Part shown: positions 1 to 8,322 of the stretch, in pieces | Layout of the letters: every line of letters starts with the position of its first letter | Numbering within the stretch: the first letter of the stretch is position 1 | From: Bog-473 sp963777485 | GTDB lineage: Bacteria; Actinomycetota; Acidimicrobiia; Acidimicrobiales; RAAP-2 | Assembly (NCBI GenBank): GCA_963777485.1 | Contig: CAVZQP010000005.1 | Location: forward strand, 1-64,000 | Direction: 5' to 3' | Length of the DNA stretch: 64,000 nt | Program-made: the position numbers and the translations under genes | Notes under the pieces: generated by a model | Seen by the model: only the letters and a program-made list of their open reading frames with translations | Told to the model about the DNA's origin: nothing | The model's database searches: none

Positions 1-368
1 AGAACTTCGGCCGTTCCTCTCTACTTTAAAACGCTACGACCGACACGGGACTGCCCCAGACGACAGCATCAGCCCCAAGCCAGCGAGCTCGTCGTTGCTG
101 GGTTGGGGACTCTCCTAGTCCCAAGGTGCCGGGATCGAGACCCGGGCGGCCCACCGATTGAGGAATCGCTTCGCCAAGCTGGGGGTGGGTGGATTTGCCC
201 AGGGCAATCAAGCAGACCACGCCGACGGCGCCACTGCCGGCCGCGTTGGATCGCCTCAGGTGTCCCACTTTGACGGCGCAATATGCAAGTGGGGCATGAC
301 CTCGAAGTGCCGGTAGGGGGCACCCGCATGCCGGCGACTGTCACTGAGTGCTCTAACGGAGTTTGCCA
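1..368. other. no confident gene; possible recombination scar
   Basis: I see no gene I would defend here. On the minus strand the reading frame at 26-268 contains the peptide GRPGLDPGTLGL, which I recall as a recurrent short tail near integrase ends and attachment sites in actinobacteria. The DNA around 130-152 also contains a CCGGG/CCCGG inverted repeat around a 7-nt loop, like a degenerate tRNA T-arm. Together this could be the edge of an old integrated element. It is a weak call from pattern memory. Confidence 0.2.
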
Positions 369-677
369 CTAGCGGTCCAGCCCCTTCGCCATCAGCGTCT
401 CACCGATCATGAATTCGGACTGGGCAATCAACTCGGTGAAGATCGGAGTGGCCGCGGCATGCGTTCGGCTGCTGCTATGTGCGGTAGACGCAGCCTCGTC
501 GGCATACACCTCGGTAGTCCAGAAAACATGTGGATCGTCCTTTGAGCGGTGGACCGCGTAGAGAAGTGTGCCGGGCTCGCTCTCGGCCTGGTGAAGCAGT
601 GGCGCGAAGGCAGCGACATACTCATCGGCACGACCTTCGTGGACGGTGACCCGCGCTACGACTGCAACGTGTGGCAT
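369..677 (-). CDS. ABM-domain monooxygenase (YgiN-like)
   Basis: A small 102-residue alpha+beta barrel protein of the antibiotic biosynthesis monooxygenase (ABM/YgiN) family. Members are cytoplasmic dimers that oxidise quinols or aromatic polyketides without cofactor, or act as accessory proteins. The sequence shows the family pattern: an N-terminal strand (VAVVARVTV), a helix around EYVAAFAPLLHQAESEPGTLLYAVHRS, and a WTTEVYADEAA strand-helix. I chose the ATG at 677 because GGAGG lies 4 nt before it; a TTG one codon upstream is too close to that site. It stands alone, with no biosynthetic partner adjacent, so the substrate is unknown. Confidence 0.75.
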   Translation of the reverse strand: MPHVAVVARVTVHEGRADEYVAAFAPLLHQAESEPGTLLYAVHRSKDDPHVFWTTEVYADEAASTAHSSSRTHAAATPIFTELIAQSEFMIGETLMAKGLDR

Positions 678-832
678 CAATCCTCCCGCAATCCGTGCCT
701 GTGGCGATCGTATTTCAACGCTTGGGTCAACAAACCGTTTGGATCTCGTCTGAGCGGACGGTCAAATGGCACCTCATTCCGACGTGTCGAGGGCAGTCAT
801 GACGTGGCAATCGTGTGGGCAAGCATGTTTCC

Positions 833-1183
833 TTAAGACCAGCCAAGCTCCTCTAGGCGGGCTTCACTGATACCGAAGTGATGTCCCACCTCGTGGAGCA
901 AGGTGACTCGCACCCGGCGGGCCAACTCCTCGGCCGTGTTGGCGGACCGGCAGATCGTGGCCAAAAAGAGCGTGATCCGATCAGGATTCGCCCCCGCGTA
1001 GGTGCCGCGCTTCGTCAGCGGAATCCCCTCGTAGAGTCCAAAGAGCCGACCAGGTGGACTCTCGTCATCGATGATGATTGCGACGTTTTCCATCTCTGCA
1101 CGTAACTCGTCGGGGATTGATTCCAAAGCCTCAGCCACCAAGTCCTCGAAGGCATCGGTGTCGATAGATTCCACGCCAACCAC
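833..1183 (-). CDS. minimal zincin metallopeptidase family protein
   Basis: A 116-residue protein with HEVGHHFGI near the C-terminus, the HExxHxxG zinc signature of the short 'metallopeptidase family' (Zincin_1, PF06262). The family usually runs 110-130 residues, so it is full length. Preceding features (DDESPPGRLFGLYEGIPLTKR, then a strand and RITLF) match the usual order of an acidic loop, a YxG turn and a strand before the zinc helix. Function in bacteria is not established; a cytoplasmic peptidase is assumed. The start is uncertain: GTG at 1183, or GTG at 1174, which has the better purine-rich leader. Confidence 0.8.
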   Translation of the reverse strand: MVGVESIDTDAFEDLVAEALESIPDELRAEMENVAIIIDDESPPGRLFGLYEGIPLTKRGTYAGANPDRITLFLATICRSANTAEELARRVRVTLLHEVGHHFGISEARLEELGWS

Positions 1184-1433
1184 CTTGCCAGTGATCGTGC
1201 CGCCGTGTCCCAGCAGGCTCTCTAGATGCCGCTGGTCTCAGGACGCGAAATAGAAGGCGCTAAACACGGACTTCAACGTGATTGGCGCCGACTAGCTGCA
1301 CTGGCAGACCCACGCTGCCGTACTCGGACGTCCATGGCGGTCTGGGGAAGGCCGCGGCGCACCCGACCCGTGCCGAAGGACGGATCGGGCTGTGGCGGAC
1401 TGGTGCACCCCCGTCCCCGGCAAACGGCGGGTG

Positions 1434-2825
1434 TTACCGACTGAGCGCGTCCGAGACCTGAAGTGCGTCCCGCCCCTCGATAACCCGTCCATTGCCGTTC
1501 GACGACAGCGCCGACGGCGCCGACGGCGCCGAGGTTGCCGATACCTCGTGGCCGGAGGCATCGAAAACCACAATCCGGTCGCGTCCTTCGTGCTTGGCTT
1601 GGAAGAGAGCAGCGTCAGCGCGGCTGATGAGTGTGGGAAGGTCGTCGTCGGGGTGGGACTCGACGACCCCGAAACTGACCGTGAACTTCGGGAGTCCGGC
1701 GACCGCCATCGCAGCATCGAGTCGGATGCGCACTCCATCGAAGATCTCACACGCCATTTCGACGCTGCAGCCAGGCACCGCTATGGCGAATTCTTCTCCT
1801 CCGTGACGGCAGACAATGTCCTGGGTACGCAGCGACTCGCGGAGGACCTGGGAGAACAGGCGTAGGGCACGGTCACCGGTCTCGTGGCCGAAGGTGTCGT
1901 TGAGCACCTTGAAATGGTCGAGGTCGGCCATGGCGATCGCGACGTCTGCTTCCTCACGCCGAACGGTGGTGACGCGATGCTCGAAAGACCGTCGGTTCAA
2001 AAGACCGGTCAGGCTGTCCGTCGTCGCCTGGAGTTGTGTCTCGGCCATCACCCGCAGAAGGCCGATTCGAGCGCCCGAGAGCTTGGCCAGGGTTGCCAGG
2101 TCTTGTTCCGTGTTCTCCGAGAACGAGGTGTTCCGCTCGCCGGTGACATGGATGACCCCCACGGAACGGCCCATGATGGAGACCGGGACGCACATCGCCG
2201 ACACTGCTCCTTCAGGCCGGCCCCGCAACTTCGGGCAGGCGTCGAGCGCGTCGCTGTCCGAGAAGCGTTGCACCTGAGCTCGACGTGCCGCAGGACAGTG
2301 ATCCGGCGAGTCGACGCCACAGGCGGGCGGCGATCCGGTGGGCGAGGCCGAGGCCATCCGGAGTAGGTGCGCGTGGCTGTTGTCGGCCAGCAAGAGCTCG
2401 ACGGATGCGTCCGGCACGATGGTCGAGAACGACCGCTCGATCACCTGGACGACCTCGGGTTCGCCCTCGGCCATGTCCAGGGCGTTGGCCAGGCGGCTTT
2501 CGAACTTCTGCCCCCGGGCCTGGGCTTCGAACTGGCCGGCCAGCGTGGCGATGACGCCGTCGCTCTTCTCTTGTTCCTTCACACTGCGCACCGACAACAC
2601 GATCGCCATAGGGGCGACGAGCACTGCCATCCACAGCCCCATGACCGGGTAGCGAGCGCCACCGGTCGCGAAGAGCGACGTCAAATAGACCGCCAGGAGT
2701 CCGACCAGCGGGCCCACGATCAGCCCGATCACGGCGCTCACGTAGGCGGTACGCCTGTTCCGCGAGCGCGCCGCGCTCCAATCTTCCTCGGTTACCGCCG
2801 TGCCCGGAGGCGCCAAATCATCCAC
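1434..2825 (-). CDS. membrane GAF-GGDEF diguanylate cyclase
   Basis: This 463-residue protein should make c-di-GMP from two GTP. Two membrane helices (about 28-53 and 59-80) are followed by a short coil, a GAF-like sensor region (about 120-260) and a GGDEF domain. The active-site motif is GGEEF at 342-346. An RxxD inhibitory site (RTQD, 333-336) lies exactly five residues upstream, so product feedback is expected. The first Asp of the metal site is in MADLDHFK. A 30-residue Ala/Pro/Ser tail follows the domain. The PilZ protein at 47265 is a possible c-di-GMP receptor in the same genome. A purine-rich GAGGGGGA leader supports the ATG at 2825. Confidence 0.92.
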   Translation of the reverse strand: MDDLAPPGTAVTEEDWSAARSRNRRTAYVSAVIGLIVGPLVGLLAVYLTSLFATGGARYPVMGLWMAVLVAPMAIVLSVRSVKEQEKSDGVIATLAGQFEAQARGQKFESRLANALDMAEGEPEVVQVIERSFSTIVPDASVELLLADNSHAHLLRMASASPTGSPPACGVDSPDHCPAARRAQVQRFSDSDALDACPKLRGRPEGAVSAMCVPVSIMGRSVGVIHVTGERNTSFSENTEQDLATLAKLSGARIGLLRVMAETQLQATTDSLTGLLNRRSFEHRVTTVRREEADVAIAMADLDHFKVLNDTFGHETGDRALRLFSQVLRESLRTQDIVCRHGGEEFAIAVPGCSVEMACEIFDGVRIRLDAAMAVAGLPKFTVSFGVVESHPDDDLPTLISRADAALFQAKHEGRDRIVVFDASGHEVSATSAPSAPSALSSNGNGRVIEGRDALQVSDALSR

Positions 2826-3001
2826 TGGGGTCCCCCTCGAAGAGCCCTCCTTCAGAAGGCTACGAAGGTTGGGTTGCTGGTTCGTTGCGGATCCGTCGGC
2901 AGGAGGTTTTGTCTAGGGACACTCGATGGTCCGTAGAAGATCGAAATTGCCGCCGTTCTCGGAAGCAGCCGAAGGCATGGTTGGAATGATTTCGCCGGGG
3001 G

Positions 3002-3871
3002 TCAGTACTCCGAGGGTGGATAGCCGAGCTTCTCGATCAGGCCCGGCACGACCTTCTCGAGTGCTTCGTAGTGCTCGGGCTTGAAGACGTCGCGGTAGGT
3101 GCGCCGGTTGACACGGTAGTGGGACTCCGAACCTGAGTCCCGCTCGGCCAAGTCCTTGCGCTGGAGCGCTTCGCGCGACGTCTGGGCCAGGACCGTTTCG
3201 AATTCAGTCGAGGACAGGTGGACGTTGCAGTGCGCCAGCATGCTCGAGACCGCCGCCTCGTAGTCGGCCTGGATCTCCTCCAGGCGCCACGTCTTGACGC
3301 TCGCGTCGATCTCGTCGGCACCCACCCACGTGGCCATGTCGCGCAGGTGCCCCTCGCCATTGCCGATCAGCCACAGCATCGCCTCGTCCATCGACTTGCC
3401 GTCGAGTGCCGAGCGGATCTCCCGCGCGTCGAGCACGGTGCGGTGCGTCTCGACCGACCCGTAGGCCGACACGACGATGTCGCGTGGATCCCGGAAGACG
3501 TAGATCATCCGGTGCCCGAACGGCTTCGGCATCGCCTCGTACTGCTGATACGAGATGTACATCCCCGGCACGAACGTCCCAGCCGGGAACACCTTCAGCG
3601 GCTTGAGCCAGTACCCGAGCTGGGGCAAGGTGAACAGGCCCGTGTGTTGGCGCACCACCGGATGATCGAACAGCGCCTTGGCCCACTGGCTTCCCGACTT
3701 GGGGCACGACCCGGTGTAGATGTTGGCGATCTCGGGCACCTTGCCGCGCGCCTCGAGCCCCTTTCCCCGGGCGCGCGCCATTGCGTGCACGCCGTACTTG
3801 ACGGAGTTGCGCGCTGGCTCCCACTGAACAGCCTTGGTGATGGCGTCGCGCAAGGCGCCTTCGGTCGACAC
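3002..3871 (-). CDS. PAPS-dependent sulfotransferase
   Basis: A 289-residue cytosolic sulfotransferase that would move sulfate from PAPS to a hydroxyl on a sugar or lipid. The 5'-phosphosulfate loop is visible as CPKSGSQWAK and the 3'-phosphate motif as FRDPRDIVVSAYGS. The reading frame stays open far upstream, but that part lies out of frame on the methyltransferase gene. I therefore place the start at GTG 3871, 13 nt after the TylF copy 1 stop. It is the last gene of a minus-strand operon TylF - acyltransferase - TylF - sulfotransferase, which suggests tailoring of a glycan or glycolipid. Confidence 0.82.
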   Translation of the reverse strand: MSTEGALRDAITKAVQWEPARNSVKYGVHAMARARGKGLEARGKVPEIANIYTGSCPKSGSQWAKALFDHPVVRQHTGLFTLPQLGYWLKPLKVFPAGTFVPGMYISYQQYEAMPKPFGHRMIYVFRDPRDIVVSAYGSVETHRTVLDAREIRSALDGKSMDEAMLWLIGNGEGHLRDMATWVGADEIDASVKTWRLEEIQADYEAAVSSMLAHCNVHLSSTEFETVLAQTSREALQRKDLAERDSGSESHYRVNRRTYRDVFKPEHYEALEKVVPGLIEKLGYPPSEY

Positions 3872-3881
3872 CGCCAGGTCC

Positions 3882-4778
3882 CGCCTAGGCCTTCCGGCGC
3901 CAGTAGGCGCCGAAGCCGTCGATGTCGACGATCTCTTCGTCGATCCCGTGCTTCTTGCGGTAGTCGATGATGGCCTGGCCGGCTTGTGACTGGTGGGAGC
4001 CGAAGTCGTCGACGATGCAGTAGCCACCGGGGCTGAGCTTGGGGTAGAGCGCCTCGATGGCCTGCCACGTCGACTCGTACATGTCGCCGTCGAGGCGCAT
4101 GAGCGAGAGCTTGTCGATGGGCGCGTTTGGCAGCGTGTCTTTGAACCAGCCGACGAGGAACTTGACCCGCTCGTCGAGCACGCCGTAGCGCTCGAAGTTG
4201 TGGCGCACCTGGTCCGCGCCCACGCTCAGGCCGCTGCGCGTATGCAGGTCGTCGCCGGTGTCGGCCGGGTAGAGGGAGGCGTTGGGCGGCGGCAGGCCCT
4301 GGAAGGAGTCGGCCACCCAGACTGTCCGCGTCGTGTCCCCCCGGGCGAGCAGGTTGGCTTTCATGAAGATGCAGGCCCCGCCGCGCCAGACCCCGGCCTC
4401 GAGGAGATCGCCGGGGACGTCATCGTCGAGCAGGCTCTGGACGCAGTGCTGGATGTTCTCCATGCGCTTGAGCCCGATCATCGACTCGGCGCGCGCCGGC
4501 CAGTCGCGCCCCACCTCGCGGAGCTTGGGGTCGTAGGGCTTCTTGTAGACGATCTCGACCTTGAAGCGGCCGGCCAGCTCAGCGGCCGCGTTGGCGGCCC
4601 GGCGCTTGAGTGAGGTCGAGCCCGCCGTGCGCACACCGCCCATGATCGAATCGTTGTCCTCGGCCAGCGCGCCGGTCAGCGAGCGCTTGAGCAGGTCGAG
4701 GTAGAGGCCTTGCACGTCGGTGGTCTGCTCGACTGGCACGGGCAAAGAGTAGCCGGGGGTCTGGACGGCTCCAGGGGG
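3882..4778. repeat. 897-bp direct repeat, copy 1 (TylF gene)
   Basis: Left copy of a long direct repeat whose right copy is 5530-6426, offset 1648 bp. It contains essentially one whole TylF-type gene. I found no difference in the lines I compared, and the translations agree in all frames. The junctions are sharp: outside the shared CGCCTAGG and CCAGGGGG ends the flanks differ at once. There are no inverted termini or transposase, so this is not an insertion sequence. Confidence 0.9.
3885..4739 (-). CDS. TylF/MycF-family O-methyltransferase, copy 1
   Basis: An S-adenosylmethionine-dependent O-methyltransferase of the macrocin O-methyltransferase family, which methylates sugar hydroxyls. The SAM motif is LLEAGVWRGGA and the metal-binding acidic residues sit in LDGDMYEST and IVDDFGS. 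It is identical at the protein level to copy 2 (5533-6387) and lies inside an 897-bp perfect-looking direct repeat. I use the GTG at 4739 because it lies inside the repeat and serves both copies. A GTG at 4796 outside the repeat would add 19 residues to this copy only. No good ribosome site is visible for either start. Confidence 0.85.
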   Translation of the reverse strand: MPVEQTTDVQGLYLDLLKRSLTGALAEDNDSIMGGVRTAGSTSLKRRAANAAAELAGRFKVEIVYKKPYDPKLREVGRDWPARAESMIGLKRMENIQHCVQSLLDDDVPGDLLEAGVWRGGACIFMKANLLARGDTTRTVWVADSFQGLPPPNASLYPADTGDDLHTRSGLSVGADQVRHNFERYGVLDERVKFLVGWFKDTLPNAPIDKLSLMRLDGDMYESTWQAIEALYPKLSPGGYCIVDDFGSHQSQAGQAIIDYRKKHGIDEEIVDIDGFGAYWRRKA

Positions 4779-4844
4779 TGATGAGCGTGGGTTCACCGTT
4801 CGGGAACGAGCTGAAGTACCGGTCCTCGCGGTCCGATCGGACGT

Positions 4845-5522
4845 TTAGATGTGGTAACGCCGTGCTGCATCCTCATCGCGGTGAAAAATGCGGAGGTCGG
4901 GCAGGTCCCGTACCGCTTCGGCGGGGTTGCCGCGGTAGAAGGTCTGCTCCTTGGTCAGCTTGGTCGTCACGACCGAACCGGCCGACACGATGCTTCGGGC
5001 CGGCACCCTCGTCCCGCTGAGCAGGATGCAACCGGACATGACGGCGCTGCGCTCCCCGATAACCACCGGCGCCGTGATCTGGATGTCGCGGACGAGGTCA
5101 AGGCTGTGTGTGAGGATCTGGCAGCGATATCCCACGAGCCCGGCCCAGTCACCGAGCTCGACCCGATCCGATGCATCGATCTCGTGGCCCACTGTCAGCT
5201 TGGACCAGTCGCCGAGGATGAGCGATGGATCGTGCTCTTGCTTCTGGCGGGCGAGCACCTCGCGCGCGATCGGGTGGGCCTGGATGTAGTTCCTCGACGC
5301 GATGCTGGCTCCCCGCCCGAGCCGCAGTTCGTCGAGGCCCCGAATCACGTTGAACGGCCCGATGCTCGACTCGGGGCCCATGGTCACGTGTTTCACCATG
5401 ATGAGGCTGCGCCCGATGCGGGCGGTCGGGTCGATGTCCCACCCCAACACCTTGCGCCCAAGCTCCGCCCGCAGCGATGCCGGCAACACCAGCATCAGCA
5501 GCGCGATCAGTTTTCCCAGCAC
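4845..5522 (-). CDS. left-handed beta-helix (hexapeptide) acyltransferase
   Basis: A 225-residue acyltransferase of the WbbJ/maltose-acetyltransferase type, which acetylates sugars of surface glycans or glycolipids from acetyl-CoA. An N-terminal hydrophobic helix (LIALLMLVLPASL) is followed by hexapeptide turns such as IDPTARIGRSLIM, IGPFNVIRG and SIVSAGSVVTTKL. The extended upstream frame only overlaps the neighbouring methyltransferase out of frame, so I place the start at GTG 5522, 10 nt after the stop of TylF copy 2. It lies between two identical TylF genes, so recombination between them would remove it. Confidence 0.82.
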   Translation of the reverse strand: MLGKLIALLMLVLPASLRAELGRKVLGWDIDPTARIGRSLIMVKHVTMGPESSIGPFNVIRGLDELRLGRGASIASRNYIQAHPIAREVLARQKQEHDPSLILGDWSKLTVGHEIDASDRVELGDWAGLVGYRCQILTHSLDLVRDIQITAPVVIGERSAVMSGCILLSGTRVPARSIVSAGSVVTTKLTKEQTFYRGNPAEAVRDLPDLRIFHRDEDAARRYHI

Positions 5523-5529
5523 GGTGACG

Positions 5530-6426
5530 CGCCTAGGCCTTCCGGCGCCAGTAGGCGCCGAAGCCGTCGATGTCGACGATCTCTTCGTCGATCCCGTGCT
5601 TCTTGCGGTAGTCGATGATGGCCTGGCCGGCTTGTGACTGGTGGGAGCCGAAGTCGTCGACGATGCAGTAGCCACCGGGGCTGAGCTTGGGGTAGAGCGC
5701 CTCGATGGCCTGCCACGTCGACTCGTACATGTCGCCGTCGAGGCGCATGAGCGAGAGCTTGTCGATGGGCGCGTTTGGCAGCGTGTCTTTGAACCAGCCG
5801 ACGAGGAACTTGACCCGCTCGTCGAGCACGCCGTAGCGCTCGAAGTTGTGGCGCACCTGGTCCGCGCCCACGCTCAGGCCGCTGCGCGTATGCAGGTCGT
5901 CGCCGGTGTCGGCCGGGTAGAGGGAGGCGTTGGGCGGCGGCAGGCCCTGGAAGGAGTCGGCCACCCAGACTGTCCGCGTCGTGTCCCCCCGGGCGAGCAG
6001 GTTGGCTTTCATGAAGATGCAGGCCCCGCCGCGCCAGACCCCGGCCTCGAGGAGATCGCCGGGGACGTCATCGTCGAGCAGGCTCTGGACGCAGTGCTGG
6101 ATGTTCTCCATGCGCTTGAGCCCGATCATCGACTCGGCGCGCGCCGGCCAGTCGCGCCCCACCTCGCGGAGCTTGGGGTCGTAGGGCTTCTTGTAGACGA
6201 TCTCGACCTTGAAGCGGCCGGCCAGCTCAGCGGCCGCGTTGGCGGCCCGGCGCTTGAGTGAGGTCGAGCCCGCCGTGCGCACACCGCCCATGATCGAATC
6301 GTTGTCCTCGGCCAGCGCGCCGGTCAGCGAGCGCTTGAGCAGGTCGAGGTAGAGGCCTTGCACGTCGGTGGTCTGCTCGACTGGCACGGGCAAAGAGTAG
6401 CCGGGGGTCTGGACGGCTCCAGGGGG
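5530..6426. repeat. 897-bp direct repeat, copy 2 (TylF gene)
   Basis: Right copy of the repeat at 3882-4778, in the same orientation. Upstream of the shared end the sequence here has an in-frame TAG before any ATG, so this copy must use a GTG or TTG start inside the repeat. This supports a shared internal start for both copies. Confidence 0.9.
5533..6387 (-). CDS. TylF/MycF-family O-methyltransferase, copy 2
   Basis: Identical to copy 1: a SAM-dependent sugar O-methyltransferase with LLEAGVWRGGA, LDGDMYEST and IVDDFGS. It is the first gene of the minus-strand arm of the locus, divergent from the ACP gene across a 237-bp spacer. The start must lie at GTG 6387 or TTG 6393, because an in-frame stop sits just upstream. 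The identical pair may provide two doses of one enzyme, or may be a very recent duplication. A collapsed or duplicated assembly repeat cannot be excluded from sequence alone. Confidence 0.85.
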   Translation of the reverse strand: MPVEQTTDVQGLYLDLLKRSLTGALAEDNDSIMGGVRTAGSTSLKRRAANAAAELAGRFKVEIVYKKPYDPKLREVGRDWPARAESMIGLKRMENIQHCVQSLLDDDVPGDLLEAGVWRGGACIFMKANLLARGDTTRTVWVADSFQGLPPPNASLYPADTGDDLHTRSGLSVGADQVRHNFERYGVLDERVKFLVGWFKDTLPNAPIDKLSLMRLDGDMYESTWQAIEALYPKLSPGGYCIVDDFGSHQSQAGQAIIDYRKKHGIDEEIVDIDGFGAYWRRKA

Positions 6427-6663
6427 ACAGCGGCCGCCCGGCTATCGTCACCGGCAGCGTAAGAACCTCGGCGGGTGTTGTTCAGACACCCTGGTCACGG
6501 CGTTGGGGGCCACGGAGGAGCCCTCCCGAATTTGGCCGCGACCCGCAAGCCTCACCCCGCTGCGGCGTTGGTCGATGGAGGGGTTGGACGGGCCGGCGGC
6601 GGGCGGCGCGACCGGGCAACCCTCACCCCGCTTCACGGACGCAAGTCGAAAGGACACACCCCA

Positions 6664-6912
6664 GTGGGCACAGACCAGGAAAAGGCGCGGAACGTCATCG
6701 GCGACTTTTTGCAGCGCATCGACAAGGCTGCCGACGGGTGGACCGACGATACGGAGCTCTGGGGTGAGGGCATCGGGCTCGACTCCCTGGAGGCGGCGGA
6801 GCTCTCGGCCATGCTCGAGGACGAGTTCGGCTCGGATCCCTTTTCGGCCGGGGGCGACCTGCCGGAGAAGGTCGGTGACGTGCTCGCCTTCTACTCCCCC
6901 GTGTCGACCTAG
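6664..6912 (+). CDS. acyl carrier protein
   Basis: An 82-residue stand-alone carrier protein. The phosphopantetheine site is the Ser in GIGLDSLEAAEL; the surrounding acidic helices (AMLEDEFGSDPF) are typical. The start is GTG 6664, with an AAAGGA ribosome site about 10 nt upstream. An AMP ligase begins at the base after its stop codon, so the pair probably loads an acyl group onto this ACP. The 237 bp before it hold the divergent promoters of both arms; I see no further gene there. Confidence 0.88.
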   Translation: MGTDQEKARNVIGDFLQRIDKAADGWTDDTELWGEGIGLDSLEAAELSAMLEDEFGSDPFSAGGDLPEKVGDVLAFYSPVST

Positions 6913-8322
6913 ATGATCCTGCTGCTGGAAGCAGCGGCATCCTCGTCACCAGACCGGGAGGCCGTCGTCACCTCGGAAGGGGCGTCGACCTACGGCGAGC
7001 TTCTCGAGGACGCCCGTCGTGTCGCGACGGCGCTGCGCCGTCAGGGCATCACACGCTTCGCCGTCGTCGAGCCCGACGCCGGTTGGGTGCTCCGCCTGTT
7101 GGCCGGTGCCGCGCTCGCCGGCGCCGAGCCGTGCCAGTACCAGCCCGACACCGACGCCGCGGAGTTCGCCGACCACGCCTCGATGCTCGACCACAAGTTC
7201 GTGGTGTCGCGCCGTGAGGATCTCAGTGGTCCCTTCGAGGTCGTTCGCCCGGAGACGTTGGTCGCGGTGGACGCCGACACCACGTTGCGGGCGGACGGGG
7301 ACACCGAACAACCACTCATGATCCGCACCACCGGTACGACAGGCCTGCCGAAAGCGGCGCGCCACGACTGGAGAATCTTGGGCAAGACGGTCGCGAGCGT
7401 TCGGCCGATGCCCGAGCAGCGCTGGCTCCTCGCTTATGGGCCGCAGCAATTCGCCGGCGTCCAGGTGTTGCTGCACGTCGCGGCGAGCCAGGCGACGCTC
7501 GTCGCGCCGTTCCCGCGTCAGCCCAAGGACGGTTTGGATGCACTGCTCACCAAAGGCGTCACCTGCGTGAGCGCGACGCCGACCTTCTGGCGCTTCCTCC
7601 TTGCCGAGGCCCGCAGCCGCAGGGTCACCCTCTCGCCGCTCGAGCAGATCACCTTGGGAGGCGAGGCCAGTCCCGGCGACCTGTTGGAGGAGATCCAGGC
7701 CACCTTCCCGGGCGCCAAGGTCTCGCAGGTGTACGCGTCCACCGAGTTCGGGTCCATCACGTCGGTCCGCGACGGCAAGCCGGGGATTGCCGTCGATTCG
7801 CTCTGGAGCGAGGACCACCCGACGTCCAACGTCCGCGTCTCCGACGGCGAGCTGTGGGTGCGCGCGGGGGCGGGCATGCTCGGCTACGCCGGCGCGTCCT
7901 CCTCTGCCGCTGAAGACCCTGGCGACGCCGCCGGCACCCAAGACGCCGACGGCGAATGGCGCCGCACCGGTGACCTCGTCGAGATCGTCGACGGCCGCGT
8001 CATGTTCCGGGGTCGCAAATCGGAGGTCATCAACGTCGGCGGCGTCAAGGTGCACCCCCTGCCGGTCGAGGACCGGATCACCGGTCTCGATGCGGTCGCA
8101 CTGGCTCGGGTCTTCGGGCGACCCAGCAAACTGACCGGCGCCATCGTCGCCGCCGAGATCGTGCCGGTCGGCGGCGTCGAGCGTGCCGACGTCGAGGCGA
8201 TCCGGGCGCAGATCAAGGAGGTCGTGGCGGACCTGCCGCGGGCCTGGCAGCCGCGTAGCGTGACGTTCGTGGACGCGATCGAGACCAAGGGTGGCAAGAC
8301 GATCCGGGGGATGGAGGATTGA
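6913..8322 (+). CDS. AMP-dependent acyl/aryl ligase (ANL family)
   Basis: A 469-residue adenylate-forming ligase, shorter than a typical acyl-CoA synthetase (500-550). Core motifs are present: TTGTTGLPK (139-147), YASTEFG (274-280), WRRTGDLVE, GRKSEVINVGG, and a C-terminal KGGKTIRG with the catalytic-type Lys near 462. It should activate a carboxylic acid as acyl-AMP and pass it to the adjacent ACP or to CoA. The ATG follows the ACP stop directly, and the stop overlaps the SDR start (TGATG), so translation is coupled. The substrate cannot be read from the sequence. Confidence 0.87.
   Translation: MILLLEAAASSSPDREAVVTSEGASTYGELLEDARRVATALRRQGITRFAVVEPDAGWVLRLLAGAALAGAEPCQYQPDTDAAEFADHASMLDHKFVVSRREDLSGPFEVVRPETLVAVDADTTLRADGDTEQPLMIRTTGTTGLPKAARHDWRILGKTVASVRPMPEQRWLLAYGPQQFAGVQVLLHVAASQATLVAPFPRQPKDGLDALLTKGVTCVSATPTFWRFLLAEARSRRVTLSPLEQITLGGEASPGDLLEEIQATFPGAKVSQVYASTEFGSITSVRDGKPGIAVDSLWSEDHPTSNVRVSDGELWVRAGAGMLGYAGASSSAAEDPGDAAGTQDADGEWRRTGDLVEIVDGRVMFRGRKSEVINVGGVKVHPLPVEDRITGLDAVALARVFGRPSKLTGAIVAAEIVPVGGVERADVEAIRAQIKEVVADLPRAWQPRSVTFVDAIETKGGKTIRGMED

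Noticed and set aside
3872..4027. N-terminal extension of the sulfotransferase (and of the acyltransferase at 5523-5675)
   Set aside because: Both 50-residue extensions are identical Ser/Thr-rich peptides because they read the two TylF copies out of frame.
3882..6426. insertion sequence or composite transposon made of the TylF repeats
   Set aside because: No transposase, no terminal inverted repeats and no target-site duplication at the repeat ends.
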